Below, one piece after another: positions 29,901-38,500 of a stretch of DNA of 64,000 nucleotides. The translations under genes were made by a program, and so were the position numbers. The DNA lies in contig ARYC01000048.1 in NCBI GenBank assembly GCA_000711775.1, positions 248,001 to 312,000 of the forward strand. The letters run 5' to 3'. The DNA comes from Oxytricha trifallax (taxonomy: Eukaryota > Ciliophora > Spirotrichea > Sporadotrichida > Oxytrichidae). Position 1 is the stretch's first letter. The number at the start of each line of letters is the position of its first letter. The notes under the pieces were generated by a model. The model ran no database searches. It was given only the letters and a program-made list of their open reading frames with translations, and was not told where the DNA came from.

Positions 29901-32307
29901 TGTAAAATCAATCACTCTCTTCACTCTGTTGACAGTCTTGCAAGTAATACCATTTCTTCGATAAATGTTAGCTATAGTTTAAGGAGAGATACGCATGTCT
30001 GGAAACTTGCGATGAAACATCACAGCTCGCTAGTCTAGTGGAAAGTGTGCCCAATACTTTAAAGTCTTCGAGTCGCAGAGGTAGTCAATATGGTGCTGTG
30101 AGAACTTTTATTTTCTTGCAGGATGCTTTCAAGTGCCTGAATTATAATGCTAAACAGCCAACAAGCAATGATACCTAACTGTTGAGGCACTCTTGCGCAG
30201 GAGCTTTGCTATAGCAGCATAATTCATTACTGGTTTGACTTAGTCTATATTAATACTTGTACCATACCTAAGCTTAAGCAGTAAATCTAAATATTACTCA
30301 TCATAAATAGACCCTAAATTTCGCTAATTTCTATTTCTCATTTTGCAATTTGACCTAATTTCTCAACTAACCCCAATAAGACCCCAACTATACCCTACAA
30401 ATCAAAGCACTTATAAACCACACTAAGGGGTTTTGGGGTTTTGATTCATCAAATGGTTGATTATTAACAAAATTTTTTTATATATACATTTTTAATATAA
30501 TTAATAATATTCTTTTTAAAGCATGTTCTTCTTTCACTCCGTGTCTCTCATAATTTTTGCCAAGTTCTGGATGGAATATTAAACGGTTTATCTTATTCAG
30601 CTAAAGTAGCACTTTTTGTAACTTACAAACTGAGAATAACTTCATGAAGCATTACATTCAGTATTTTTTACTTAAAATTAAATACAGTGCTCCTCTTTAA
30701 GCTGACAAAAAGATACTGCCATATTTATACCTAAAAAACAGCCAAGTTTTTAGTTTGTAATTAACTAGTGAGATTACTATTAAAGAACATCAAAACTTCA
30801 ATAATTATATTACTTCATCTCTTCAACAAGAAAGGTATCATTAGTCAACACATTCCTTAAAATTGAGTTAGGTCAATAAACAACTGCAATAGCAAACTTT
30901 TTCTGCATCTTCATTCTTAACACCATCATCAGTGCATTAGATTATTGCCGTTCCTGACTTTGAAATTAGTAATATTAGCAAGAAAATAAGTTTCGTACAC
31001 AGCGCATACTCAAATAAAATTTCCGTAATATCTAGAGATTTACATGCTATGTCTCGTTGTTTTAATATAAAAGACTAGGTCCATTACGTATATCAGTAAT
31101 TATAGATAGAAACTCAATAACTATAGGTAACTAAAACAAAAATGAAAAAAAGCTCTGAGTACATGGTGTATATTATTTAAGTTTCTGAATACTCAGCTTC
31201 ATGATTCCATTCTGTAATATGTCAACTTCAACTTTTTTTATTTGTTGTAAATTTATCAATGATTATATTATAATATGCATATTAAATGAAATTGTGCAAA
31301 TAATCAACTTTTTGATTATTGATTATATTTTTGAATACTTTTATCAATATTGTAGGAATACATTTGAATTTGGAAAATTAATATAAAATATATAAATATT
31401 AAATCAAAATCGTGGCAGTTAAAGTTAGCCAATTTAAAAAATCTTGGGCTCATTCGATAGAGAATTCAAAATTAGCTGGACTTTACTATTGGCGGTACTA
31501 TTTTATCGCATCCCTGGAGCGAGATAACTTCAGTTTAATTAAACACCTCTAAATTCATTAAATTATACCCTCACATTAAAGTGAAGTTATCTCTGTCTGG
31601 GATGCGATAAAATAGTACCGCCAATAGTAAAGTCCAGCTAATTTTGAATTCTCTATCGAATGAGCCCAAGATCGTTTAAATTGGCCAACTTTAACTGCCA
31701 CGATTTTGATTTAATATTTATATATTTTATATTAATTTTCCAAATTCAATGTATTCCTACAATATATATTTTTTTATAAAATAAATAATTTGGTCATTAT
31801 CAATTTTGTTAATAAAATTAAGAATCTATTTTATTTAAGATTATTTCTAGGAAGTGACAATAATTACTCATTACGATTACAGTTATATTCTTTTTGAATT
31901 TTCCCTTTTTAAATTGTATTAATTGTTTACTAAATAAATTAGATACATTTATTAAAAATGAATTGCAATAAAATAATGTTTCAATATCTTGGAATAATAG
32001 TGTGAATAATTGGATGGCAGATGCTTAAGCTTTTGTTTTCTAATTAACCAAAAGATCTATTCACAAGCAATATTAAAAGTAACAAAATGCTTTGTATCAT
32101 GATAACAATAGGCTTTTCTAATTTGGTTATTGTGGTGATATTTATATTCTAAACGAATGCGACAAAAATGCCAATAGTGGTTGTGCATTAGGAGGTACAT
32201 ACTAACCACCTCTTGGTTATCAGTGGAAATCAAATGAAGCTAATAACTATCTAGCCGGATAACTAAATTTCAAAGTTATTGAAGTTGAAGTCTATTAATT
32301 CACTTGA
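11983..32307 (+). CDS. RING/B-box/TLDc protein, copy 4, spread over 20.3 kb
   Basis: Coding pieces: 11983-12073 and 12122 onward (RING: VCRSCK, ECLHKACLNC, CYQC), 12367-12578 (B-box CDNHPNLSADVLC, CDVLSCKKC, HHEGH), 12720-12782 (coiled coil RKINDIQENETEI), 24042-24300 (KFYKQVTT, KVYERQLQNIQSEMYQ), 25130-25313, 25735-25803 and 31988-32307 (TLDc). Pointers: TTAGAAT (12067-12073/12115-12121), ATTATT (12318-12323/12361-12366), AAAGA (12441-12445/12464-12468), TCAATTTAA (12570-12578/12711-12719), AGTTT (12778-12782/24037-24041), TGA (25186-25188/25212-25214), ATA (25311-25313/25732-25734) and TTCAATAT (25796-25803/31980-31987). The joined TLDc half is intact, ending VIEVEVYQFT at TGA 32305-32307. 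A one-base shift near 24150 in the linker is the only clear defect. Three of its IESs hold mobile elements. Confidence 0.8.
12752..14240 (-). pseudogene. Unrecognised minus-strand ORF group
   Basis: Coding-like minus-strand sequence in at least four overlapping frames. From 5' to 3': a frame with HSHDSPSETADFQSAVINL (about 14190-13950), a 79-codon ORF starting at 13948 (MKCADFRTALGHSATIGLSK) and ending at 13709, then blocks with SAFIRLIPDLRTS, GYEKRVRPLFSQIQNYLLG, LENSRIESFWVSHISKQL and ISQYSEDEKTHEEVAFRIV. An in-frame TGA and several one-base shifts break it; an AT-rich stretch at 13450-13620 could be an intron or small IES. Base composition is richer than the surroundings. It is divergent from the SecA-like gene across about 100 bp. 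No family was recognised. Decayed germline-limited or element gene is the best description. Confidence 0.45.
14348..17639 (+). pseudogene. SecA-like DEAD ATPase, decayed
   Basis: A 515-codon open frame from the first in-frame ATG (14477) to TGA 16022-16024 has no recognised domain (LLELDEFKILRNSKDLPRF; NVVGDFHQICALSQSKNYHD). One base shift later a SecA-type motor follows: Walker A GIGNGKT (16030-16050), then ILGKNDYLVLRDEK; Walker B IDEYDW (16303-16320); after another shift IGLSGSNLT; ITELQGRGMDF (16763-16795) with EENGGLYLII, matching the GRG(T/M)D motif V region of SecA; and IVRVGRLENKGQW (about 16880-16918), matching the RAGRQG arginine finger. A Lys/Glu-rich tail ends at 17639. TGA codons at 16150-16152 and 16844-16846 plus three or four frame changes mark a pseudogene, unless some are assembly errors. 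SecA-like motors outside bacteria and plastids are rare; role here unknown. Confidence 0.7.
17763..18599 (-). pseudogene. Unrecognised ORF with coiled-coil tail, two frameshifts
   Basis: Starts MERRVDLTEVNVNQIRQKIG at 18599 and runs to KAIINGEKNVKYYCLKFIVP. A one-base change leads into a second frame (about 18395-18015) with LTFLPDQCDWLHLDKQWICD and IVGMRPEFVQALNNSLNYSS. A second change leads to a Gln/Glu/Lys-rich coiled coil (EELNDYKTLVMNLHQ) ending at TGA 17763-17765. All three frames use TAA/TAG as Gln and look coding, so this was one gene of about 275 codons. No family was recognised. It is convergent with the SecA-like gene and divergent from the transposase, with about 180 AT-rich bases between the two starts. 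Confidence 0.5.
18600..18777. promoter_or_regulatory. Divergent intergenic region before the transposase
   Basis: This is AT-rich DNA between the start of the minus-strand coiled-coil ORF (18599) and the transposase start (18778). By position it should hold promoters for both. No conserved motif was recognised. Confidence 0.3.
18778..20418 (+). CDS. D34E (IS630/Tc1-type) transposase, one in-frame TGA
   Basis: A single frame of 546 codons starting MNQIRNLKTKITDFFSRKY. An acidic N-terminus and a Lys-rich middle (about residues 150-230) precede a probable DNA-binding region (RPRLRIGQTVINAIKLYM; VSISFIRTYLKTY). The catalytic triad is clear: IINIDESL (Asp about residue 351), MLDNASYHRS (Asp 436) and LAPVERFFAIVKR (Glu 471), giving a D-34-E spacing typical of IS630/Tc1/mariner enzymes. 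The only interruption is TGA at 19174-19176 (IAIVK/TGA/YKGTNF); a GT-AG intron here would not restore frame. The frame past the terminal TGA (20416-20418) stays coding-like for about 40 codons. Sequence around the triad differs from the TBE transposases, so this is another element family. Flanking inverted repeats were not found. Confidence 0.75.
20419..22166. other. AT-rich spacer with a GAGCGC palindrome
   Basis: About 1.7 kb of AT-rich DNA between the transposase and the MT-A70 gene. The first 130 bases may be a readthrough tail of the transposase (SSEVQLSSKITEKQQGVENL). A perfect palindrome with arms GCGCTCAT/ATGAGCGC lies at about 21299-21317, unusual in this AT-rich setting. Related AGCGCT hexamers occur at about 14231 and 14260, left of the SecA-like gene. 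Nothing else was recognised. Confidence 0.4.
22167..23809 (+). CDS. BED-finger MT-A70 adenine methyltransferase, intact
   Basis: Two exons (22167-23464, 23503-23809) encode 534 residues without a TGA. The N-terminus has a BED-like zinc finger: Cys26, Cys29, His43, His47, His52 (VCRYC to HMSQHIKSSH). A Gln/Asn-rich linker and helical region (about 80-350) lead to the MT-A70 domain: VDYPWAINF (Asp about residue 371, in place of the common DPPW), NGFIFMWTVSQKFVDA, KGYRIVDQVVWVKKG, then GYYLRHSKEICLVGLKGK, which matches the METTL3/14/IME4 group. MT-A70 enzymes methylate N6 of adenine in RNA or, in ciliates (MTA1/MTA9), in DNA; the substrate here cannot be told. A start at 22167 puts the finger close to the N-terminus. 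It is the only fully intact gene in the 11.3-kb IES and could be germline-limited or element cargo. Confidence 0.82.
23465..23502 (+). other. 38-nt intron in the MT-A70 gene
   Basis: The sequence begins GTAATT and ends TTTTTAG. Its removal joins KGY-R to IVDQVVW, restoring the conserved MT-A70 frame. No pointer repeat flanks it, so it is a spliceosomal intron, which implies that the gene is transcribed and spliced in some nucleus. Confidence 0.8.
25314..25734. mobile_element. 421-bp MITE acting as an IES inside a TLDc exon, pointer ATA
   Basis: Removal with one ATA (25311-25313/25732-25734) restores KCDNQGGVVFILSEFG in copy 4. No paralogue has an IES at this codon. The segment is an imperfect palindrome: a left arm with a GGCAATTAGCTTT-like block and GGTACTCTTTTGATAGTG (about 25411-25428) pairs with a right arm near 25605-25650. 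Length and arm motifs match the palindromes at 31347-31765 and 47624-48040. A MITE insertion now removed as an IES is the best explanation; the ATA pointer would be the old target duplication (TA-type). Confidence 0.68.
26328..27909 (-). pseudogene. TBE-A zinc-finger/kinase-like ORF (57-kDa type), disrupted
   Basis: Starts MAANLNRKAVSLGAG at 27909. Two C2H2-like fingers follow: the first has TGA where the second Cys is expected (CED/TGA, then HIKEIH); the second is CTICMKSYTHL with HMQKHH. The C-terminal half is a protein-kinase fold: [25 protein letters not shown] (catalytic loop), VVIDFNRA (DFN where kinases have DFG), LGTPGYFP and QWDVWAVAAIILECD. Frame changes occur near 27330 and 27080. 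The last frame stays open through the inverted repeat and stops at a TGA formed where the element meets its target duplication (26328-26330). The DFN motif is shared with the other TBE. Confidence 0.75.
26329..26406 (+). repeat. TBE-A terminal inverted repeat, left
   Basis: 78 bp beginning with the 17-base C4A4 telomeric repeat, then a unique part with TTAGTAAGGTTTATAAG. The mirror copy is at 30366-30443, with only a few differences. Confidence 0.92.
27910..28475. promoter_or_regulatory. Divergent promoter region of TBE-A with GTAC repeats
   Basis: The region separates the divergent starts of the kinase-like ORF and the 22-kDa ORF. Between 28088 and 28290 it holds six or more variants of a motif around GGTAC(T/C)AATTAA, several paired head to head as small palindromes (TTGGTACCAA, GGTACTAGTACC, GTACCGGTAC). 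The equivalent region of TBE-B has its own GTAC/TTAATTA repeats. A role as protein-binding sites for shared control is inference. Confidence 0.45.
28476..29266 (+). CDS. TBE-A 22-kDa-type ORF, intact, with a 26-nt intron
   Basis: Exon 1 (28476-29004) starts MESINTAMKRVEAQEMISRF; exon 2 (29031-29266) starts in KPGTGIFLMKEHAKVHRER. The predicted product has 254 residues. Conserved blocks shared with TBE-B: GLYLPTIEGTKISFL, PNYPEISVTNLYEDAM, YLPTKKQLSNKLPERSFF, MNIDAGAGTKRRN and a Lys/Glu-rich tail. No known domain was recognised; the function of this TBE ORF is not established. It converges on the transposase gene with only six bases between stop codons. Confidence 0.85.
29005..29030 (+). other. 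26-nt intron in the TBE-A 22-kDa gene
   Basis: Begins GTAAGC and ends CTTTAG. Removal restores the frame between HPFLS and RKPGTGIF. An intron of identical length and position is in TBE-B (53396-53421). Confidence 0.75.
29273..30341 (-). pseudogene. TBE-A DDE transposase, disrupted
   Basis: Starts MRNRNQRNLGSIYDEQYLDL at 30341, 25 bp inside the inverted repeat. Blocks follow in family order: LKYWAHFPLDQRAVMFHRKF (helix-turn-helix region), FIHADEAVFTFN (first Asp), ILFVDNLSVHKTK (second Asp) and NGIEFYWS (Glu). An in-frame TGA follows NSGT near 30125. A (TA)n run at about 29861-29873 shifts the frame after FYSNNLNYIY. The family enzyme is a Tc1/mariner-like D,D,E transposase. Both defects could in principle be assembly errors, the TA run particularly. 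Confidence 0.85.
30366..30443 (-). repeat. TBE-A terminal inverted repeat, right
   Basis: Inverted copy of 26329-26406, ending GGGGTTTTG against the ATT target duplication at 30444-30446. Confidence 0.92.
30447..31346. other. AT-rich IES sequence with weak coding traces
   Basis: Part of the 6.2-kb IES between the TBE and the palindromic MITE. Minus-strand segments at about 31100-30780 have uneven codon-like composition (for example TDDGVKNEDAEKVCYCS) but no recognised family and several TGA codons. No other feature was seen. Confidence 0.35.
31347..31765. mobile_element. 419-bp palindromic MITE, nearly perfect
   Basis: Arms of about 200 bp: the left arm reads ATATTGTAGGAATACATT inward to GCGAGATAACTTCA; the right arm is its reverse complement with few mismatches, around a loop of about 30 bases. 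Shared family blocks: GGCAGTTAAAGTTAGCC, GATAGAGAATTCAAAATTAG, GGACTTTACTATTGGCGGTA and TTTTATCGCATCCC. It has no coding capacity. High arm identity suggests a recent origin or gene conversion. It sits in the copy-4 IES between the TBE and the last TLDc segment. Confidence 0.85.
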
Positions 32308-32730
32308 GCTCTTAGAGGAAAAACTTATAATAATTTAATTATTATTTACAATTATATATAAATATAATGTTAAATGATAATTATAGATTATCATAATAAT
32401 TAATATATTATATTCGTTGTCGAATATACTTTAACTTTTTAAAAATTGCTTAACTTATTAAGCATTGTTTTTATATAAATTCATGTATAAATTTAATTCT
32501 AATTTAGATAATTATTATTTGTTTATTAATTAAATGAGTTGTAATTTTTAATTCAATATCAAATCAGAGTTAGTTATGGTAAGTTATATTAAATATTAAA
32601 CTTTAGAAATACCAAAATTAGATATTTAATAAAAAGATAAAGAATTTATCATAATTCTTTATGAGTAAACCTTGAATTATATCATAACAATTCTAATTGC
32701 TTTATATTATTTAAATAATGAATATCATCA
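32308..32730. other. AT-rich spacer after copy 4
   Basis: About 0.4 kb of AT-rich DNA holding the presumed 3' end of the copy-4 chromosome. Nothing was recognised. Confidence 0.5.
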
Positions 32731-33140
32731 GGATTATATAAAGTGTGTGGAGGAAATATGTCTGCTCTTGGCATTGAAAACAGTAGCAGCTACAGCTGAG
32801 GAGGTCCAAGAGTGCCAGGGACAAGGCCCCCGAAAGCTTCCAGTACTACTCCTACTGCGGGAACAACTACTGGTCATGAAGAGCCATTGTACTTATACCT
32901 CCAGGTGAGATTTCAAGTTACTTGAAGGATTTAATTAGAGTTAGACTTAAGGGATCTATTTTTTCAGGAGGTAAGACTCAAACAATCGCTATTGCAAGAG
33001 CGTTCATTAAAGATCCAAAGATTTACAATCTAGATGAAGTTACAAATGCAATCGAAGCTGATGAGACCTCATCCAAGCAAGATAAAAAGAACATAATCTA
33101 GAATATTCACTGACGGACTGTTTAACTCAGCAGAATCTAA
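32731..33140 (+). pseudogene. ABC-transporter fragment
   Basis: At about 32967-33071 the sequence reads SGGKTQTIAIARAFIKDP followed by KIYNLDEVTNAIEADET. This is the ABC signature motif, the helix after it and a degraded Walker B with D-loop (family form: LDEATSALD). Upstream, 32740-32930 is GC-richer and coding-like but in another frame and unidentified. No Walker A or membrane part is nearby, so this is a fragment about one exon long. Like the ATPase mosaic at 10120-10625 it is a GC-richer piece of a conserved transporter, isolated in germline DNA. Confidence 0.6.
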
Positions 33141-35591
33141 CAATTACACGTCTTATACAGTTCCCCCAGCTTAGAAATAAATATATTCCAAACTAACTAT
33201 TACATAGTCATAGTACACTGCAAAAATAATTTTACCTCACATTCTATATAATACTGATTAATATTTAATATCTCTAGAATTTTGATCTCTAGATTTATTA
33301 TTTCTCTATTTTACCTAAGTGATTTACAAATGAATTCATCATCAAAATATTTTTTATAATTTCTTAAATTATTATTCCTTACATAGATTTGATTTAGAAT
33401 TTCTATCTCTAGCTCTAACTACAGTATTGCCAAAATAGTGGCAGTTAGGTTTTTTCTGTTCTAATTCAATCAAACCTTTGGGGTTTATACTTAAACAGGA
33501 AGTCGTCGATGAAATTGTTGATGAAGTTGTAGAAGTAATTAAATTTTCAAAATAATTCAAGGATAAGAAAGATGAGTTGAGAATAGTGATGTTTAAAAAA
33601 TTCATAATATTAAAGATAACTTACTCCATATTTAGTGTTAAGTAGATCAATTTTTAATTAAAAATTAATATTCAAATCTAATATTGAAATATTATTTTAA
33701 GAGTAATTAGTCTTTACTTTCAAGCATAATAATTAATTTCCTTATTTTAAATTTGGATATTTCTTAATTGTTCAAAGAGAATTACATCATTAATAAATCT
33801 TTATTAAAAATTATCAGTGCTTGATCCAGTATTTTATAATCCTAATTTTGAATTCTTTTTATAATAAAATTCTATCTTTAACAATTTAACATTTAAATTT
33901 AATAAAAATAAAATTTTATCTAATAAGATTGATTGTCTTTAATGAACTATAAAACTTATAAACATATAGAGAATGAGCGAACAATTATGGTATTACTCAT
34001 TACATTGAATTAATATTTTTTTAGTTTAATTATTAGTCTTAGAGTTTTGTTTTAATTTTTATAAGAATAAACTTAACTTAAATTAAATCTTGAAATTATT
34101 TATTGTAAAGAAATTTATGATTGATAATAAATAATTTTAATTATATAAACTTATTATGAGAGCTTAATATTTATTTTCAAATATAAAATAGATTTTATTC
34201 TTAATTTTTATCTTTCATTATAATTTATTCTTTAACTGACTGAAATTATTTATACAGAAAATAAGTGTTTTGTATATTAATTTAAAATATTAACAATATT
34301 ATACTGTATTTATTTTTGATTTCCCTTGATAATTTTGAAGTAAATTAAAAAAATTATATAAATTATAATATGTGAGATAATATTAATTATTAATATTTAA
34401 AATTCGTAGAACTTTCTTATGAACTAATTATAAGTATATTTTATTTAATATTTTAATATTATAATCGAAATATAATTTTTTCAATTATTTAATTTTCTTA
34501 CTTTTTAAAGTACATGTAAAAAAAAGAGTATCGGTTTATATTTTTTTATTTTAATTACTTATTATGGTGATATTGTTAATTTTAAATTAAAAAAGTTATT
34601 TTCATAAATAATATTTTAGAAAAATCAACAATTTCTTTAATAGATTATTTGACTCTAAAAATAACAATAACTTTTTAATATTTTCTTCCATTAATATTAT
34701 TGAATTGTATATTCTTTTATTTATATAATACCTTAAAGTTTAAACTATTATTACTAAATTTACATAAAAATTTTGAAATTAGTTTTATTGACTTATTCAT
34801 TAATTTTCAAATGAAGATGTAATTAAATATGCAGGATTTATGGCTAATTTATGATAAAAAAAAATTTAATTTTATAAAATCTTCAACATAAATTTAGTTA
34901 TATTTCAATATTAAAAGTTTATCTTACTAGAAAAATTTAATTACTGTTATTAAAATGGAAATTTAACGAATAATTTAAGATTTGATGTAAACTTCACCTT
35001 TTAAGTTTACAATATTAAATATTTAAAAATTAATTCAATTTAACTAAAGGATATTAAATTGAGAAAAAAATTAAAATTGATATTCATATTAAGTAATAAC
35101 AATTCAATAACTTTATTTTATTTATTTCTAAATAATTTGAGGAAGTTATAAATGCTTATACTAACTAAAATTTATAATAAGTTATAAATATATATTTTTA
35201 ATAAAATATGAATTAATTTTTGGCTTACAATTTATGCGATTTCCAATTATTGTAATAAATAATAACTTTCTGCCATTAATTTGAAAAGTTTTTATTGCTT
35301 ATAATTAGTGAAATTTTTTATATATAGTCATATAGAAAACTTACAAGTATATTTGAATAAAGGTGGATATATCAGGCTTATTTTATTTATATTAAAATTT
35401 ATAAAAATATTATTTTTTCTATATTTTCTAAATGATTTCTTAACATTTATTTTTAATATTGAGGAATTTATTTATAAATTATTATTTATTGTGAAATATA
35501 GATTTAAAATAGCAAAATTCAGGATATTTATATTAGTATTGATCAATAAATATATTTAATATATCTAAAGACCCTAGTTTTGTTCTTAAAG
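33141..35591. other. AT-rich spacer
   Basis: About 2.4 kb with little structure. A short plus-strand stretch at about 33499-33650 (KQEVVDEIVDEVVEVIKFSK), preceded by a possible intron 3' end (TTAAACAG), could be one coding segment of an unidentified gene. Otherwise nothing was recognised. Confidence 0.4.
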
Positions 35592-38500
35592 ATGGAAAGC
35601 TTACATTCTAATTTACTAATATGCAAATCTTGCAGCCTTAGATACAATTTACAGAAAAGAAAGCCAATGATTTCCCAGGAATTTTTTTTAAATAAAAATA
35701 CTTTTAAAAATAACATTAATTATATAATTAATGAATGTCTCCATAGATCATGCCAAAACTGCATTGAGACCAAATTCTTGAAAAACGAAGCAGGTACAAT
35801 TTGCTTCTAATGCAAAGGGGTTATTTAATATATTAATAATCTATTCATTACTTAGCCTGACAAGTACAAATTAGATCCTGATACATAGCAAGCTCTTGAA
35901 GCTTTTTCACTTCTTCCCATTTAAAAAATAATTAATATGAATTTTATGTGAAAATCATCCAAATTCGACTGCTGATGTCCTTTGCTTATAGTGTGATGTG
36001 CTATCTTGCAAGAAATGTGCGAAGTATATTTATTTTGTTTAAAGTCTGAGCATCAAGGACATAATATTAATAAGGAAAAGTTAACTCCAGATATCTTCAA
36101 TGAGTATCTTGCAAATGCTTAGGAGATGCTAGAACAACAAAAAATCTCAATTTTATTTAGAGGTATATAAAATTATATTTTTATGAGAAAATAAATAATT
36201 ATATTAATCAATTTAAGCCTTACTTTTGTAAATAAATGATATGCAAGAAAATGAAAATGAAAATGAAATTAAGAGCTCAGAGTTTATTAAATAATTTAAA
36301 ATTAAAATTAAAATCAATAAGAAGTTTATGATTCTGTACAATTAAGTGAAAACTATTAATTTTAATTATTTTAAACATTGCTTAGTTCATTAATTCCTGA
36401 TAAGAAATAATTTATAAAAATTTAAATAAAATAATTGCTGAAACTCGACTTTAAAAACTACAAAATGATTGATAAGTTGTAGCCATAAGAGAATGGAAAA
36501 AAAGTTGAAATTATTAGTAAAGTCTATGAAAGACAACTCCAAAATATTCAATCAGAGATGTATTAATTAAATAAAAAATAATGTAGAGGAATTTTTGACT
36601 GCTAATGTAATAAAAATATCTAAAAGAGTTTTGGGCTATAAATTTTCTTATTTATCAAAATTCCATTTCGATAAATTTTTATTTCCGACTTTTTGAAATA
36701 TCTTTTGGCACTTCTATGATTTTTTCTATAATTTTAATCATTTTTAATAATTAGAAATCTTTTATATAAAACTTTAAAGTTCAATCTTATACTATATTGT
36801 TTTATTTCTATATTATATTAACTAATTTTTAATAATTTATTCATACCTCTCATTTAAAACAACGATAAATGATTAATTTAAAATTTATAAAAAATCGCAT
36901 ATGCTATCCCCTCAATGTAATTAAAATTTTCTAAATAATTTAAAGTGAAATTTTTGAAAATTACAAATAAAACTTTTATAAACTATGAAACTTCACCAAA
37001 TTCAAATTTTATAATTTCAAAAATTATTTCTTTTATTAATAACATATATAATTAACAAAAGCTAAATTTGAAAAAAGATTTCATATAAAACAAAAGAATC
37101 AATTTTGATAAATAAAACGAAAAATAATTGATAATAATAATTAAAAAATAAATTGAATAAAACACTTATTCAAATAATCAAATACTCATAAAAGTTTTCT
37201 ATATCTATTGGCTTTAAGTTTATCTCATTTGTTCATTGATGAACTTTTGAATTTTATTTTTTTGTTTCTCCCGAGTCTTTATAATTTAACACTTTATATT
37301 TACTCAAATAAAAAATTCTTGATATTATTATGTTAATAAGAATCACTATTATATGTGAGATATAATTTTTAACAGTCCTTTTTGTAGTTTATTTGTTTTA
37401 AGAGTTAAATTGGTAGAAAGATATTGGAATATAATGGATTTGGCAAATAAATTTAATATTCTCAAATATTTAGTTAACTTCGTCAAAACCTGGACTAAAT
37501 GGTACTTACTTTGCACGATAAAAAAATTTAAATTCATTTTGCATTTTATGATTGGTGGTAGCCTTATATATAGTATCCCTAAAGCGAGTAAATTTGAGTG
37601 TATTTTAGTTATTGAATTTAACTAAAGAAAATCAAAATTAAAGTTCATTTATCTTTCAACAAAGATTTTTCAAAATGGACTCCTATAGGAAATCCATCTG
37701 AATTGAAATTCTAAATCGAATAAGTACCATATTGCCTAGGTTTTAAGAAAGTTAACCTCCAATATTTGCAATTATTATTTTTTAATTGTAATTATACTTA
37801 CCAACTTTAATATACTCATACGATATTAAATGGCGAGATGAATTTTTAGATTTTTAAAATTTTTTTATATTTTTAAAATCTGTTTGTTTTTATATATAAT
37901 AAGTTATAAATTTTCTAAAATTTTTGTTTATTTCTTAAGATAAATGGCATATAATGCTTAAACATAAAATAAGCCTATATAAATTTAAAAACCTAAATTT
38001 ATTTTATAAGTCAGAGGTAAAAAAAACATTTTAAAAATAATCAATCAAATTACTAATAGAGTTTTTGTAAAAATTATAAAATACATTAACAAATACAAAT
38101 TATTTTTAATAAAACATATAGAAATTCGGTTTATTTTAATATTTTTTTATTAATTCAGAAAACTTTAAACTCTTTTAAGTATGATTTTTTTAAATTTGAA
38201 TTTTTATAAATCTAAATAAATTATAAGCATAATTTATGAAATTATTGTTAAAATCTTTATATTTATTGTATTATTCTTTATATCAATTATTTATTTTTAT
38301 ATATTTAATATCCATTTTAGCTTAAATTTAACTTCAAAATATTTACAGAAAAAATATACAAAATTTATTTAATAAATGATTTAATGCAATATTTGCAATT
38401 CACAAATTTGGTAAATTTAGAACTTAATAAAGATTAATAGTGCTTGCTAATGACCGCTAGAATTGAAAATTACTAAAACAAAAATTTTAAGCTGTTGTAT

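Larger units (their letters stand above)
26329..30443 (-). mobile_element. Complete TBE transposon (TBE-A)
   Basis: 4,115 bp with 78-bp terminal inverted repeats (26329-26406 and 30366-30443) that start with 17 bases of C4A4 telomeric repeat, and a 3-bp target duplication ATT (26326-26328 and 30444-30446). It has the full TBE gene set: kinase/zinc-finger ORF (-), 22-kDa ORF (+) and DDE transposase (-). TBEs are Tc1/mariner-related elements of the Oxytricha germline whose transposases are known to take part in genome rearrangement. It is inverted relative to the second TBE. Four recognisable disruptions lie in the two large ORFs. Confidence 0.93.
25804..31987. other. 6,184-bp IES holding a TBE and a MITE, pointer TTCAATAT
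   Basis: Lies between the two halves of the copy-4 TLDc domain. Removal with one TTCAATAT (25796-25803/31980-31987) gives YSSISWNNS in frame. The equivalent IES is 282, 202, 136 and 2,393 bp in copies 1, 2, 3 and 5. Its bulk is the complete TBE at 26329-30443 and the palindrome at 31347-31765. The segments 25804-26325 and 31766-31979 are plain AT-rich DNA. Confidence 0.75.

Noticed and set aside
35308..35559. 83-codon plus-strand ORF rich in Phe/Ile/Leu
   Set aside because: Hydrophobic composition follows from A/T-rich codons; no paralogue, pointer or motif supports it.
37349..37625. Overlapping ORFs on both strands
   Set aside because: They fall within a decayed palindromic MITE and are chance frames.
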